From contig JBFHKR010000077.1 of assembly GCA_041595255.1 (NCBI GenBank), positions 1-11,841 of the forward strand: DNA of 11,841 bases. The letters run 5' to 3'. Made by a program: the position numbers and the translations under genes. Numbering within the stretch: position 1 is the stretch's first letter; each line of letters starts with the position of its first letter. A model generated the notes under the pieces. That model had not been told where the DNA came from. It made no database searches and worked only from the letters and a program-made list of their open reading frames with translations. Shown here in pieces: positions 1-8,718 of this stretch. Origin of the DNA: PGYR01 sp041595255. GTDB lineage: Bacteria > Bacteroidota > Ignavibacteria > Kapaibacteriales > UBA2268.

Positions 1-3
1 AAT

Positions 4-1890
4 ATGCAGAAATGGAAAATCGAAGACGCTGAAGAGCTTTATAACATCAAAGGTTGGGGAATTGATTTTTTTGGAATTAATGAAAAAGGTAATGTTACTT
101 TTCAGCCAAACAATGGGAATAAAGATATAGATATAAAGGAAATAATTGATGAACTCGCAGTTAAAGACTTCCCTACACCGGTTTTATTCCGTTTTCCTGA
201 GATAATTGAACAAAGAATAAGCAAAATATTCGAATGCTTTGAAAACGCTTCGGAAGAATATGAGTTTAAAGGCAAATGCACTCTAATTTATCCTATCAAA
301 GTTAATCAGATGAGTCCCGTTGTCAATGAGATAATGAACTCTATAAAAGAACGTAACGTAGGATTAGAAGCTGGTTCTAAACCAGAGCTTCACGCCGTAT
401 TAGCTATGATACCCAAAAATGCGCCTATTATATGCAATGGTTATAAAGATGAAAGTTTTATAGAAATGGCATTACTAGCTCAGAAAATGGGTAATCAGAT
501 ATTCTTAGTTGTAGAAAAACTAAATGAATTGAAGATGATTATTAAAGTTGCTGAAAGACTACATATAAAACCAAACATAGGAATACGAATCAAATTAGCA
601 AGTTCTGGAAGTGGAAAATGGGAAGAATCAGGCGGAGACACAAGTAAATTTGGCTTGAATGCAGCAGAACTATTGGAAGCAGTAGAATATGCTAGAGATA
701 ATGGAATGATAGACTGTGTTAATCTGATTCATTTTCATTTAGGAAGCCAGATAACTAAAATTAGAAATATAAAAAATGCACTCCGTGAAGTATCTCACTT
801 CTTTGTAGAGCTTCGCAAATTAGGTTGCAATATTGAAAATGTTGACATTGGAGGAGGATTAGGAGTAGATTATGATGGCACAAAATCTAGCAACTCTAGT
901 TCTGTAAATTATTCTATACAGGAATATATAAATGATGCAGTTTATTCAATAGCTGATGTATGTAATAAATATGATTTACCACACCCTAATCTAATAACTG
1001 AATCTGGCAGAGCAATTACAGCACACCACTCTGTACTAGTATTTGATGTATTGGAAAAAACATCACAGCCATATTTCGAAGGTGATTTTCCGGAAGAATT
1101 TAGTGATAACGAATTAGTGCAAGAACTTATAAACATACACGATAGTATTAAAAAATCTAGAATGTTGGAACCATGGCATGATGCTCAACAAATAAGGCAA
1201 GAGGCTCTTGATTTATTTAGTTTAGGTCATTTGGAATTGACAGTTAGAGCAGAAGTCGAGAAGTTATTTTGGACTATCGCTAGAAAAGTTTACCTAATGA
1301 TAAGCAGAATGAAACGCCAGCCTTTAGATTTTGATGAGCTGTCTAAAATGCTAGCAGATAAATATTTTTGTAACTTTTCGGTGTTCCAATCATTACCAGA
1401 TTCTTGGGCAATAGATCAGATTTTCCCAATTATGCCTATCCATCGATTAGACGAGCAACCTAAAAGACGTGGTACATTAGAAGATATAACTTGTGATTCG
1501 GATGGGAAAATAAATCATTTCATCGGCGAAGGCGAACTCTCTAATACGTTAACACTCCACGATTTAAAGGAAGACGAACCTTATTATTTAGCTGCATTTT
1601 TGATAGGTGCTTACCAAGAAATATTAGGCGATATGCATAATCTTTTTGGAGATACAAATACAGTGCACGTACGTTCTTCGAAAAAAGGTTATAAAATCGA
1701 AGAGATGATAGATGGCGAGAGAGTATCCGAAGTTTTGGAATATGTACAATTTTCACATAAAAAATTAGTTCGTACAATGGAATCGAGAGTTGCTGCAGAA
1801 GTTAAAAAAGGAACTATCTCTGCAAAAGAAGGCAAAGAGTTGCTATCAATTTACAAATCTGGATTGTACGGATATACTTACTTAGAGTGA
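4..1890 (+). CDS. speA: Biosynthetic arginine decarboxylase (PLP-dependent, fold III)
   Basis: SpeA decarboxylates L-arginine to agmatine, the first step of the agmatine route to putrescine and spermidine, in the cytoplasm. The protein has 628 residues, close to the usual 630-660. The N-terminal alanine-racemase-like barrel has the PLP lysine Lys99 in YPIKVNQ (96-102), then HFHLGSQ (243-249), the phosphate-binding GGGLGVDYDGT (283-293) and ESGRA (333-337). The C-terminal beta domain carries Cys497 in TCDSDG (496-501), the active-site cysteine that the partner subunit contributes in this family. The start at base 4 gives an N-terminus (WKIEDAEELYNIKGWG) that matches where SpeA proteins normally begin. 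Only three bases precede it, so a slightly earlier start and the promoter cannot be examined. It is the only plus-strand gene and converges on pheS with 7 bases between the stops. Intact and confidently identified; diaminopimelate decarboxylase is excluded by length and the large insert. Confidence 0.96.
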   Translation: MQKWKIEDAEELYNIKGWGIDFFGINEKGNVTFQPNNGNKDIDIKEIIDELAVKDFPTPVLFRFPEIIEQRISKIFECFENASEEYEFKGKCTLIYPIKVNQMSPVVNEIMNSIKERNVGLEAGSKPELHAVLAMIPKNAPIICNGYKDESFIEMALLAQKMGNQIFLVVEKLNELKMIIKVAERLHIKPNIGIRIKLASSGSGKWEESGGDTSKFGLNAAELLEAVEYARDNGMIDCVNLIHFHLGSQITKIRNIKNALREVSHFFVELRKLGCNIENVDIGGGLGVDYDGTKSSNSSSVNYSIQEYINDAVYSIADVCNKYDLPHPNLITESGRAITAHHSVLVFDVLEKTSQPYFEGDFPEEFSDNELVQELINIHDSIKKSRMLEPWHDAQQIRQEALDLFSLGHLELTVRAEVEKLFWTIARKVYLMISRMKRQPLDFDELSKMLADKYFCNFSVFQSLPDSWAIDQIFPIMPIHRLDEQPKRRGTLEDITCDSDGKINHFIGEGELSNTLTLHDLKEDEPYYLAAFLIGAYQEILGDMHNLFGDTNTVHVRSSKKGYKIEEMIDGERVSEVLEYVQFSHKKLVRTMESRVAAEVKKGTISAKEGKELLSIYKSGLYGYTYLE

Positions 1891-1897
1891 GATTACA

Positions 1898-2884
1898 CTA
1901 AAACTGAGACAGTACTCTAACGTCGTTTTCGTATAATTTACGGATATCGTCTAGCTGTGTTTTTGCCATAGTAATACGTTCAACACCGAACCCAAAAGCA
2001 TATCCTGTATATTCCTCAGGGTCTATACCACCAGCTCGTAGTACATTGGGATGAACCATACCACAACCTACTATTTCCATCCATTTATTTGAGTGCTTAG
2101 TTCTTATATCTAGCTCAGCACTTGGCTCTGTGAATGGGAAGAATGAAGCACGGAATCTGAACTCTATATCATCACCATACATCACTCTAGCAAAGTGCAT
2201 CATAGTAGCTTTTAGTTCGGCCATAGTTACATTCTTATCAATATATAGGCCTTCTATTTGGTGGAATTCTGCTAAGTGAGTCGAATCCAAAGTCTCGTTT
2301 CTATATACGCGTCCTGGCATAATAGCACGAATAGGTGGTTTAACATTTTCCATCATTCGTATTTGTACAGGTGAAGTATGAGTTCTAAGAACTATAGTAT
2401 CATATTTATTTTCAATGAAGAATGTATCCTGCATATCTCTTGCAGGGTGATTAGGGGGGAAATTCAGAGCATCGAAATTGTGATAGTCATCCTCAGCTTC
2501 TGGTCCCTCTGCTACTGAGAACCCCATTTTCTTGAATATCTCAATCATCTGGGCTATTGTCTGACGAACAGGATGCTCACTACCCAGATTATTCTTTATA
2601 CCAGGTAAGGATAAATCCAAATCTGATATAGTAAGAGCTTTTTCTTCTAGTTCTTCTTTAGTATTTCTATATATCTCTTCTGTGAATTTACTTAGAATAT
2701 TCAACTCTTTACCAACTTCCCTTTTTTGTTCATTGGGTAATTCTTTCAATTGCCCAAAGAATTCTTGGATTTTTCCTTTTTTTACAAGAAACTCCAATCT
2801 AAATTGTTCAAGTTGTTCAAGATTAGTTACTTCACTTATCTTTAATTTCACTTCTTCGTGTACTTTTCTTATATTCTCAATCAT
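1898..2884 (-). CDS. pheS: Phenylalanine--tRNA ligase alpha subunit
   Basis: PheS is the catalytic chain of the heterotetrameric (alpha2beta2) class II phenylalanyl-tRNA synthetase, charging tRNA-Phe in the cytoplasm. At 328 residues it is of normal bacterial length. Residues 1-85 form the charged, predicted coiled-coil tRNA-binding arm. The catalytic domain follows: HPVRQ near 104-108, FDALNFPPNHPARDMQDTF (137-155), THTSPVQIR (168-176), motif 2 around FRFRASFFPFTEPSAE (242-257), GCGMVHPNVL (273-282) and motif 3 GFGVERI (298-304). All key motifs are intact. The partner gene pheT is not in the window, so the two subunits are encoded apart or pheT lies elsewhere. The ATG lies only 2 bases after the stop of the upstream membrane-protein gene, with an A-rich leader and no Shine-Dalgarno sequence. 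Translation is therefore probably coupled or at least co-transcribed. The 3' end converges on speA. Confidence 0.98.
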   Translation of the reverse strand: MIENIRKVHEEVKLKISEVTNLEQLEQFRLEFLVKKGKIQEFFGQLKELPNEQKREVGKELNILSKFTEEIYRNTKEELEEKALTISDLDLSLPGIKNNLGSEHPVRQTIAQMIEIFKKMGFSVAEGPEAEDDYHNFDALNFPPNHPARDMQDTFFIENKYDTIVLRTHTSPVQIRMMENVKPPIRAIMPGRVYRNETLDSTHLAEFHQIEGLYIDKNVTMAELKATMMHFARVMYGDDIEFRFRASFFPFTEPSAELDIRTKHSNKWMEIVGCGMVHPNVLRAGGIDPEEYTGYAFGFGVERITMAKTQLDDIRKLYENDVRVLSQF

Positions 2885-2886
2885 TT

Positions 2887-3438
2887 TTATTTTTCTTCTA
2901 GTTGATTTTCGTAATCAAAATAATGTATGTCTTTTAATCTAACTAATACTTTTTCTAATTCATGAGGTTTTGCAGTTCCTATTAGGAAATGATTACCTCC
3001 CCTAGTGACTATATTAATAGCATAACCTCCAAAGGCATTGTAAATACTACCATATTTTTCACTTATTCTCATCCCATATCCCATGCTTTTATATCTAATC
3101 AATTTTATTGACTGAACATTTTGCCAATTTACTTTGTTAAATTTATTATTTAATGGTATCCACTGAAAATGTATTGCTTCTTCAGTAGCGATAACATTCA
3201 ATTTTGAACCAGCAGTTGATATGACAAAGAACAAGCAAATAAATAGAATCAAGACGCCTAAAACAATAAAAGAAGCCGCTCCAGGAGCACCTTCCATAAA
3301 GTTTACGAAGCTATTAATCAGAAATGCCGATGATAAAACTAAAGATAGAGCTAATATAAACCAAACATACCACTGTCTCAGTTTCTGTTGTTCATTATAA
3401 ATGTATTCGCCCTCAGGAGCATAATTCTTTTTAGGCAT
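2887..3438 (-). CDS. Two-helix membrane protein with PH-like cytoplasmic domain, function unknown
   Basis: A 183-residue protein that I cannot assign a function. After a charged N-terminus (1-21) there are two hydrophobic helices, about 22-44 and 53-75, joined by a short loop. Both ends are therefore predicted to be on the same side, probably cytoplasmic. Residues 77-170 look like an all-beta domain closing with a helix. The segment with a Gly/Tyr-rich stretch (GYGMRI, YNAFGGYAINIV) followed by HFLIGTAKPHELEKVL (150-165) resembles the small PH-like membrane proteins common in Bacteroidota, where a turn such as 'LIGT.KP.EL' ends the domain. That family link is from memory of the pattern, not from a search. 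It lies 42 bases downstream of recQ and 2 bases upstream of pheS, so it is probably in their transcript. The ATG at 3438 is preceded by no Shine-Dalgarno sequence. The position may be incidental rather than functional. Confidence 0.85.
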   Translation of the reverse strand: MPKKNYAPEGEYIYNEQQKLRQWYVWFILALSLVLSSAFLINSFVNFMEGAPGAASFIVLGVLILFICLFFVISTAGSKLNVIATEEAIHFQWIPLNNKFNKVNWQNVQSIKLIRYKSMGYGMRISEKYGSIYNAFGGYAINIVTRGGNHFLIGTAKPHELEKVLVRLKDIHYFDYENQLEEK

Positions 3439-3480
3439 CAGTTAGTTGCATTCATTGAAAAATCAAAATTACATATTTTA

Positions 3481-6102
3481 TTAATTATATTCTAACTCGT
3501 TCTTGGCTTTTGCCAATGCAACTTTTAATAAGTTATATTCTAATATTGGCCCTAACTCATCTCTTGCTCCTGCTGCAGAGACATTCGGATTCTCTTCCAC
3601 TAAATCCAAAATTTCTTCATATTTGGATTCTGATACATGGGAGCTCATATCTACATCTATATCATTATCAATTGCTAAAATCAAATTATTAACTATTTCT
3701 TTATCTGTCAAATCTAGTCTATCTGCAATCTCATCAATTGATATATTCTTTTGAAATAAAACTACAATGCGTTTAGTTAACTCAGTTACTTCTGATACCT
3801 CATTTTCTTCTAATGGGGTATTTTGGTAATAATCATTAATTACAGCAACAAATTCGGATCCGTAATTTCTGACAAAATCTATATTATATCCTTTTAACTT
3901 TCTTAATTCTAATATATTTTTTGGAGAATCAGAACTCAATTTCATCAATAAATCTTGAGATATAATTCTCTCCTCACTTATCTTGTCTTTCATCGAAATA
4001 ACTTTTCTCAAATCGTGCAATCTAGAAAATAACTCGTCAGAATAATTGTGATCAGATTTTATTTTATCAAGCTGTTCATTTAACTTACGTCCTACTAAAT
4101 TATATCCTTTCTCTGTTATCGAAAGTACAGGAAATCTGTTTCTGCTAACAGCTATATAATTATTAGAAATAGCAGAATCTAAATACTCTTTAACTTCAGC
4201 ATCAGTGTATTCTGAGAGACATCCAAACATATTCAGATTTTCCAACTCAAATTTCTGAACTTTCTGTGTTGCTTTTCCGGCAAGAAAATGTCGAATAATA
4301 GTTTTGCCAAATTTACTATCTATTTCTTGAAGTGAGTCAATAATTCTAATATTTATAAATTCTTTTTTCTCATCATTCAATTTCTTAACAGACTTAGGTA
4401 TAAGACAAGAAGTGCATCTACCACAATCAGACTCAACATTTACATCTTGAAAATAATTCAGGATAAAATTTCGTTTACAAGTATCTGTTTCGGCATATTG
4501 TTTCATATACTCAAGTTTCTGATTAGCAAACTCTCTTCTTCTAGCATGCTCCTCAAAATCTATAGGCAGATCCTCAAACCGCATTCTTTCCATTATCAAA
4601 TAGATACCGCTTTTATTAGCTTCAGGATTGTATTCTATATGTCCATCAAATGCTAACTTATTAATAGCTTTAATGATATTATCAGCTAATATACCGTGTT
4701 TCTGGGCAATTTCTAGTGGGTCGATGTGCTGATATGTACTATTTGTCGAAGTATCAGCCGACCTAAAGATAGATTCGGTAGGTAGTTTCAACCAATCTGG
4801 TAATAGATTATAATATTCCATTAATCTATCTCTATCAGATAAAAACTTAATAGTTGCTTTCGAAAAGTATTTCGAATTTGAAATCACTCCATGATTTCGT
4901 AAAAATTTTAATACTGCAGAAACAGTTTTTTGAGTTATACTTAGGTATGCTGCTATCAAAGCAGAACTAACGTCTAATGGTTCATGAGCATATTCCCCCA
5001 TTTCCACACCAGCTTTTTTATACAAAGTAGTATAAACTCTGTTAATTTGTTCTACTGCTGGGTATGAAACATCTATAAAGAACTCTTGTAAAGTGATATC
5101 TCCAGGATGATAAAGTAATATACAATTAGAAGGTTTACCATCACGCCCGGCACGACCTGCCTCTTGGTAATATGCCTCAATAGTACCAGGTAAATCAACA
5201 TGAATGACGTTTCTAACATTCTCTTTGTCAATTCCCATTCCAAATGCATTTGTTGCTATTATGGTATTTATTTCACCACTAAAGAATTTTTCTTGGGTCT
5301 CATTTCTATAATCATCTGGCAAACCAGCATGATACATATCAATTTTTATATTTTCAAGCTTTAATGCTTCATAAAACTCTTCCACTCTTTTACGGGTTCC
5401 AGCATAGATTATAGTCGAATCATTACCACTACTTCTTATAATATCCAAACAAGCTTGTACTTTATCTTCAGTGGTTTTAGTGATATATGTAAGATTCGGC
5501 CTATCAAATCCCTTAATAAATTTATTTGCTTTATTTAATTTTAAATTGAGAGCAATATCATTTTGAACTTCTTTGGTTGCAGTAGCAGTGAAAGCAGCAA
5601 TAGGATAGTCCCTATGAGCTCCAAGTGCTTGAGGTATTTTTAGATAAGCCGGTCTAAAATCATGACCCCACTCACTAATACAATGAGCTTCATCTACAGC
5701 AATAAATGAAATAGGTATATGAGAGAATATGTCAGCAAATCTCTTTGTTTGCAATCTTTCGGGTGCAATGTAAAGCATCTTGTATTTACCATCGACTGCA
5801 TTATCCAATATTTCATTTACTTCTTTAACTGACATCAAACTATTTATACTTTCAGCGCTTATTCCCTTTGACTTTAATACATCAACTTGGTCTTTCATCA
5901 AAGAAATCAATGGTGAAATGACAATAGCAGTACCTTCCATAACCAAAGCCGGGATTTGGTAACAGATTGATTTACCACCACCTGTTGGCATTATAGCAAG
6001 TGTATCGTTTCCATCTAATATCGAATTAATTATCTCTTCCTGTCCAGGACGAAAATCATTATATCCGAAATTTTTTATTAAATATGATTTGGCATTATTC
6101 AT
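3481..6102 (-). CDS. recQ: RecQ-family ATP-dependent 3'-5' DNA helicase, extended form
   Basis: RecQ unwinds DNA 3' to 5' using ATP and acts in recombination, fork repair and genome stability. The 873-residue protein is well above the roughly 600-730 usual for bacterial RecQ. Order of parts: motif 0 FRPGQ (17-21); Walker A TGGGKS (40-45); DEAH (137-140); TATAT (172-176); motif V around ATNAFGMGIDKENVR (283-297); motif VI with arginine finger QEAGRAGRDG (313-322). An extra segment of about 180 residues (340-520) follows, with two winged-helix-like stretches near 380-407 and 461-491. Then come the zinc subdomain (Cys542, 560, 563, 566), RQC winged helix (about 600-672), HRDC (about 687-760) and a C-terminal HTH_40-like region (about 770-870). 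The helicase core is intact. The start at 6102 places motif 0 at the normal distance. It precedes the membrane-protein gene by 42 bases and follows a 149-base AT-rich gap that probably holds its promoter. Confidence 0.96.
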   Translation of the reverse strand: MNNAKSYLIKNFGYNDFRPGQEEIINSILDGNDTLAIMPTGGGKSICYQIPALVMEGTAIVISPLISLMKDQVDVLKSKGISAESINSLMSVKEVNEILDNAVDGKYKMLYIAPERLQTKRFADIFSHIPISFIAVDEAHCISEWGHDFRPAYLKIPQALGAHRDYPIAAFTATATKEVQNDIALNLKLNKANKFIKGFDRPNLTYITKTTEDKVQACLDIIRSSGNDSTIIYAGTRKRVEEFYEALKLENIKIDMYHAGLPDDYRNETQEKFFSGEINTIIATNAFGMGIDKENVRNVIHVDLPGTIEAYYQEAGRAGRDGKPSNCILLYHPGDITLQEFFIDVSYPAVEQINRVYTTLYKKAGVEMGEYAHEPLDVSSALIAAYLSITQKTVSAVLKFLRNHGVISNSKYFSKATIKFLSDRDRLMEYYNLLPDWLKLPTESIFRSADTSTNSTYQHIDPLEIAQKHGILADNIIKAINKLAFDGHIEYNPEANKSGIYLIMERMRFEDLPIDFEEHARRREFANQKLEYMKQYAETDTCKRNFILNYFQDVNVESDCGRCTSCLIPKSVKKLNDEKKEFINIRIIDSLQEIDSKFGKTIIRHFLAGKATQKVQKFELENLNMFGCLSEYTDAEVKEYLDSAISNNYIAVSRNRFPVLSITEKGYNLVGRKLNEQLDKIKSDHNYSDELFSRLHDLRKVISMKDKISEERIISQDLLMKLSSDSPKNILELRKLKGYNIDFVRNYGSEFVAVINDYYQNTPLEENEVSEVTELTKRIVVLFQKNISIDEIADRLDLTDKEIVNNLILAIDNDIDVDMSSHVSESKYEEILDLVEENPNVSAAGARDELGPILEYNLLKVALAKAKNELEYN

Positions 6103-6120
6103 AAGTAAGAAAATAACAAA

Positions 6121-6141
6121 AATTTTAGTCTTGTTAAAATT
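6121..6141. repeat. AT-only inverted repeat in recQ leader
   Basis: A perfect 7-base inverted repeat, AATTTTA / TAAAATT, with a 7-base spacer, sits 19 bases before the recQ ATG. On the minus strand it is followed by TTTGTTATTTT, so it could be a weak intrinsic terminator for zupT or a leader hairpin of recQ. It contains no G-C pair, and such repeats arise by chance in DNA this AT-rich, so confidence in any function is low. Confidence 0.2.
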
Positions 6142-6162
6142 ATTTTTTATACAGAAATATCA

Positions 6163-6194
6163 AGAATGTAAATAGATGAATTTATTGTAACAAA
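6163..6194 (-). promoter_or_regulatory. Possible Bacteroidota-type promoter for recQ (weak)
   Basis: Read on the minus strand, a TTTG (6194-6191) is followed after 20 bases by TACATTCT (6170-6163). This partly fits the Bacteroidota sigma factor pattern TTTG, about 17-23 bases, TAnnTTTG, with two mismatches in the -7 element. It ends 60 bases before the recQ ATG, in the longest non-coding gap of the window. The match is weak and could be chance. The case rests mainly on the 149-base gap, which suggests that recQ starts a new transcript. Confidence 0.2.
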
Positions 6195-6251
6195 TTAGGT
6201 ATGATTAAAATATAGAGTTTTTAGTATCACTATAACATAATTCTAAAACAA

Positions 6252-7064
6252 CTAAATAAAAAGCAGTAAGCTTATTGCCATCACCATCATACCTGCTACT
6301 AAACCATAAATAGCCTTATGACCTAGATCGTATCTTTTGGCAGTTGGTATTAATTCGTCAACAGCAATAAATACCATGATACCCCCAACAGCACCAAATA
6401 GAATTCCAAACGTCACATCATTGAATAAATCTTTCAATAATATATATCCGATTAAAGCACCAATTGGTTCAGTGAGACCAGTCGCAAATGAATACCAAAA
6501 TGCTTTTTTTCTACTACCTGTTGAGAAATAAATAGGAACTGATACTGCAATACCTTCTGGTATATTATGTATTGCTATCGCTATTGCTATAGAAATTCCT
6601 AAATTAGGATCTGAAAGAGCTGCTGTAAAAGTTGCTAAACCCTCGGGGAAATTATGAATAGCAATAGCTAATGCAGTAAAAGTACCCATTCTTTTTAATT
6701 TTCTCCTATCCACTTCAGAAGCAGACAGTGAATCTATTTCTTCAATTTTATGAGGTTCATGAGGGTTTTCATAAGAAGGTATTAATCTATCGATAATAAG
6801 AATTACAAGTACACCAAGAAAGAATGAACCAGCAGTGTACCAATTTGCCCAATAATCTCCGTAAACATGTGAAAGTGCTACTTTAGATTTAGCAAATATT
6901 TCTACAAAACTAACATAAATCATTGCCCCAGCTGAAAATCCTAATGTAGCTGCTAAAAATGCCTTATTAGTTTTCTTAGAGAAAAAACCAATAGCACTAC
7001 CAATACCAGTTGATAATCCGGCAAATGATGTTAGTAAGAAAGCAAAAAGTACATTATCAGACAT
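6252..7064 (-). CDS. zupT: ZIP-family divalent metal (zinc) transporter, ZupT-like
   Basis: An inner-membrane ZIP carrier expected to import Zn2+ and perhaps other divalent metals (Fe, Mn, Co are known for E. coli ZupT). The 270 residues match ZupT length (about 257-270) and form about eight hydrophobic helices. The two signature metal-site helices are intact: HNFPEG (137-142) and HNIPEG (166-171). The later conserved TEPIGA (198-203) and DELIPTA (236-242) are also present. A soluble loop at about 97-125 between helices 3 and 4 contains NPHEPHKIEEID, a His/Glu-rich stretch typical of the variable metal-binding loop of ZIP proteins. The start gives a short N-terminus running straight into helix 1, as in ZupT. 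It lies 42 bases downstream of the S41 protease gene, suggesting a shared transcript, and 149 bases upstream of recQ. No recognisable Zur-type operator is visible. Metal specificity cannot be told from sequence. Confidence 0.93.
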   Translation of the reverse strand: MSDNVLFAFLLTSFAGLSTGIGSAIGFFSKKTNKAFLAATLGFSAGAMIYVSFVEIFAKSKVALSHVYGDYWANWYTAGSFFLGVLVILIIDRLIPSYENPHEPHKIEEIDSLSASEVDRRKLKRMGTFTALAIAIHNFPEGLATFTAALSDPNLGISIAIAIAIHNIPEGIAVSVPIYFSTGSRKKAFWYSFATGLTEPIGALIGYILLKDLFNDVTFGILFGAVGGIMVFIAVDELIPTAKRYDLGHKAIYGLVAGMMVMAISLLLFI

Positions 7065-7106
7065 TATTTTCGAAATGCGTTTGTTATGGATACCAAATTA
7101 AATAAT

Positions 7107-8675
7107 TTATTCTTGCCTAACTAAATTTTTAGCATCTTTCATAGATAAAATAGCTTTCTTAACTTCTGAATTCTCAAATGCCTCAACTGAATAATATGCC
7201 GCATCATTATATAATAATTGGCCTAATCTAGCTTTTACTATCCCAATCATAATATATATATCCTTTTCGAGCATTTCATCATTTTGTAAAGAAGCTAATA
7301 AAAGATTCTTTTTAATCTTTTCTTTAATTGTACTATTAAAGAAAAATTCTCTTGAGAAAGAAACGAAATCAGGAAATCTACTGAGAACTGATTCTCCTTC
7401 AGTAATAAATATTTCAAATGCTGTCCTCAATAAAACTCTTTTTTGTATTGCAATCTCAGTCAACTTAGTTCTAGGTTCTTTTTTATTAATTACAGAGTCT
7501 GGCATAATACCACCAATTGAAATTAATGTCCGACCTTTAGAACTCTTAATTATAGAAATGTCTTTTGGTATAGACATATTCCTCAATTGGTTATTTAGAC
7601 TTTCATCTAAGGTTTGATTAGTATTATCAAATGCATTAACTGATTCCTTTTGAACTTTTCTACCTAAAGGAGTTACGTATTCGCCAACAGTAACTCTAAA
7701 TGCACTACCATCTTTGAATTCCCAATGTTTTTGTAATGTTCCCTTACCGTATGTTCTTTGTCCAATCACAATACCAAGATCGTAATCTTGGACCGCTCCA
7801 GCAAATAATTCTGAGGCAGAAGCAGTTTCTTCATTTACTATTAATACAAGCGGTAGTCCTATAAATGGCCCTTTAGTTTTAGACTTAATATCGTAATAAA
7901 AATCAGGATGTTTAGATTTAGTTTTAATCACTTGTTTTCCTTCGGGTAGAAATAATGAAATCACATCTGCTATCGCTGTTAATACTCCACCGGGATTATT
8001 TTCAAGGTCAATAATAAGACCTGTTAAAGATTTAGGAAATTGTTCGATTATACTTTTAAATTCATTTCCAGCATCTTCTGTGAATTTCAAAGACTTTATA
8101 TAACCTATACTATCATTGAACATAAATGATACATCAATTGATGAAGTAACATGAGGTGAATTATATAACTTTCTTTTTTGTATTTGTCCTTCAAGATCAA
8201 GAAACTCAATATTAGTACTTATTAAAGAAGTATCATTTATAATATTATTAATACTTGATTCATCCCATTTAATAGTACTTCGATCATCAATTGAAAGTAT
8301 TCTCCATCCTGGTTTAATACCATTAGTATCTGCGGAACTACCTTTCTCAACTCTAAATATATAACTTGTATCTACAAAAACTATTTGTGTAATTCCTATC
8401 GACTTTCTAATACCAGTATTAGCTTCTTTCAAAGATCTGTATTGTTCTTCAGGGAAATAGTAAGACTTATCATCTAGAGCTTGCATATAAGCCTTTAAAG
8501 CAGCTTCAGTTTTATTTTCTATATCAATACTATCTTTATGATAGACATAGGAGAACTCAAGCAATGTTTTAAATTTTTCTAATTGCGAACTAATATCTAA
8601 ATTAACAGAATCTGGTATCGAAGCGTAACCAGTTGTATATACAAAAACCAAAATTAACATAATTATTTTCTTCAT
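7107..8675 (-). CDS. S41-family C-terminal processing peptidase with PDZ domain, exported
   Basis: A serine protease of the CtpA/Prc (tail-specific protease) family, expected to cleave proteins from their C-termini in the periplasm. I start it at the ATG at 8675 (522 residues). This yields a classic signal peptide (KK, hydrophobic LILVFVY stretch, cleavage probably after GYA near residue 18). The longer frame would begin at a TTG at 8714 inside the terminator T-tract and would mask the signal. Numbering from 8675: N-terminal helical region 20-85, PDZ domain about 85-160, substrate-channel motif LENNPGG (224-230), catalytic Ser288 in ETASASELF, and Lys311 in TYGKGTLQ forming the Ser/Lys dyad. 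A divergent tail of about 170 residues follows. It sits downstream of a T9SS cargo gene but is separated by a strong terminator. S41 enzymes are not the T9SS sortase (that is PorU, family C25), so the adjacency need not mean cooperation. Confidence 0.93.
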   Translation of the reverse strand: MKKIIMLILVFVYTTGYASIPDSVNLDISSQLEKFKTLLEFSYVYHKDSIDIENKTEAALKAYMQALDDKSYYFPEEQYRSLKEANTGIRKSIGITQIVFVDTSYIFRVEKGSSADTNGIKPGWRILSIDDRSTIKWDESSINNIINDTSLISTNIEFLDLEGQIQKRKLYNSPHVTSSIDVSFMFNDSIGYIKSLKFTEDAGNEFKSIIEQFPKSLTGLIIDLENNPGGVLTAIADVISLFLPEGKQVIKTKSKHPDFYYDIKSKTKGPFIGLPLVLIVNEETASASELFAGAVQDYDLGIVIGQRTYGKGTLQKHWEFKDGSAFRVTVGEYVTPLGRKVQKESVNAFDNTNQTLDESLNNQLRNMSIPKDISIIKSSKGRTLISIGGIMPDSVINKKEPRTKLTEIAIQKRVLLRTAFEIFITEGESVLSRFPDFVSFSREFFFNSTIKEKIKKNLLLASLQNDEMLEKDIYIMIGIVKARLGQLLYNDAAYYSVEAFENSEVKKAILSMKDAKNLVRQE

Positions 8676-8718
8676 AGAAACTATATACGATTGTGTTATG
8701 ATAAAGATATACAAAATA

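Noticed and set aside
942..1136. Short minus-strand frames inside speA (also 1541-1777) as possible small genes.
   Set aside because: Fully contained in an intact conserved gene, with no recognisable protein features and no room for their own promoter.
1898..7064. A defence island built on recQ, a membrane protein and a transporter.
   Set aside because: The RecQ has normal housekeeping motifs, the neighbours are pheS and a ZIP transporter, and there is no nuclease, toxin, reverse transcriptase, STAND protein or mobile-element hallmark.
8676..8714. A longer N-terminus for the S41 protease starting at a TTG at 8714.
   Set aside because: The TTG lies in the T-tract of the terminator, and the added 13 residues would precede a clean signal peptide beginning MKKIIM.
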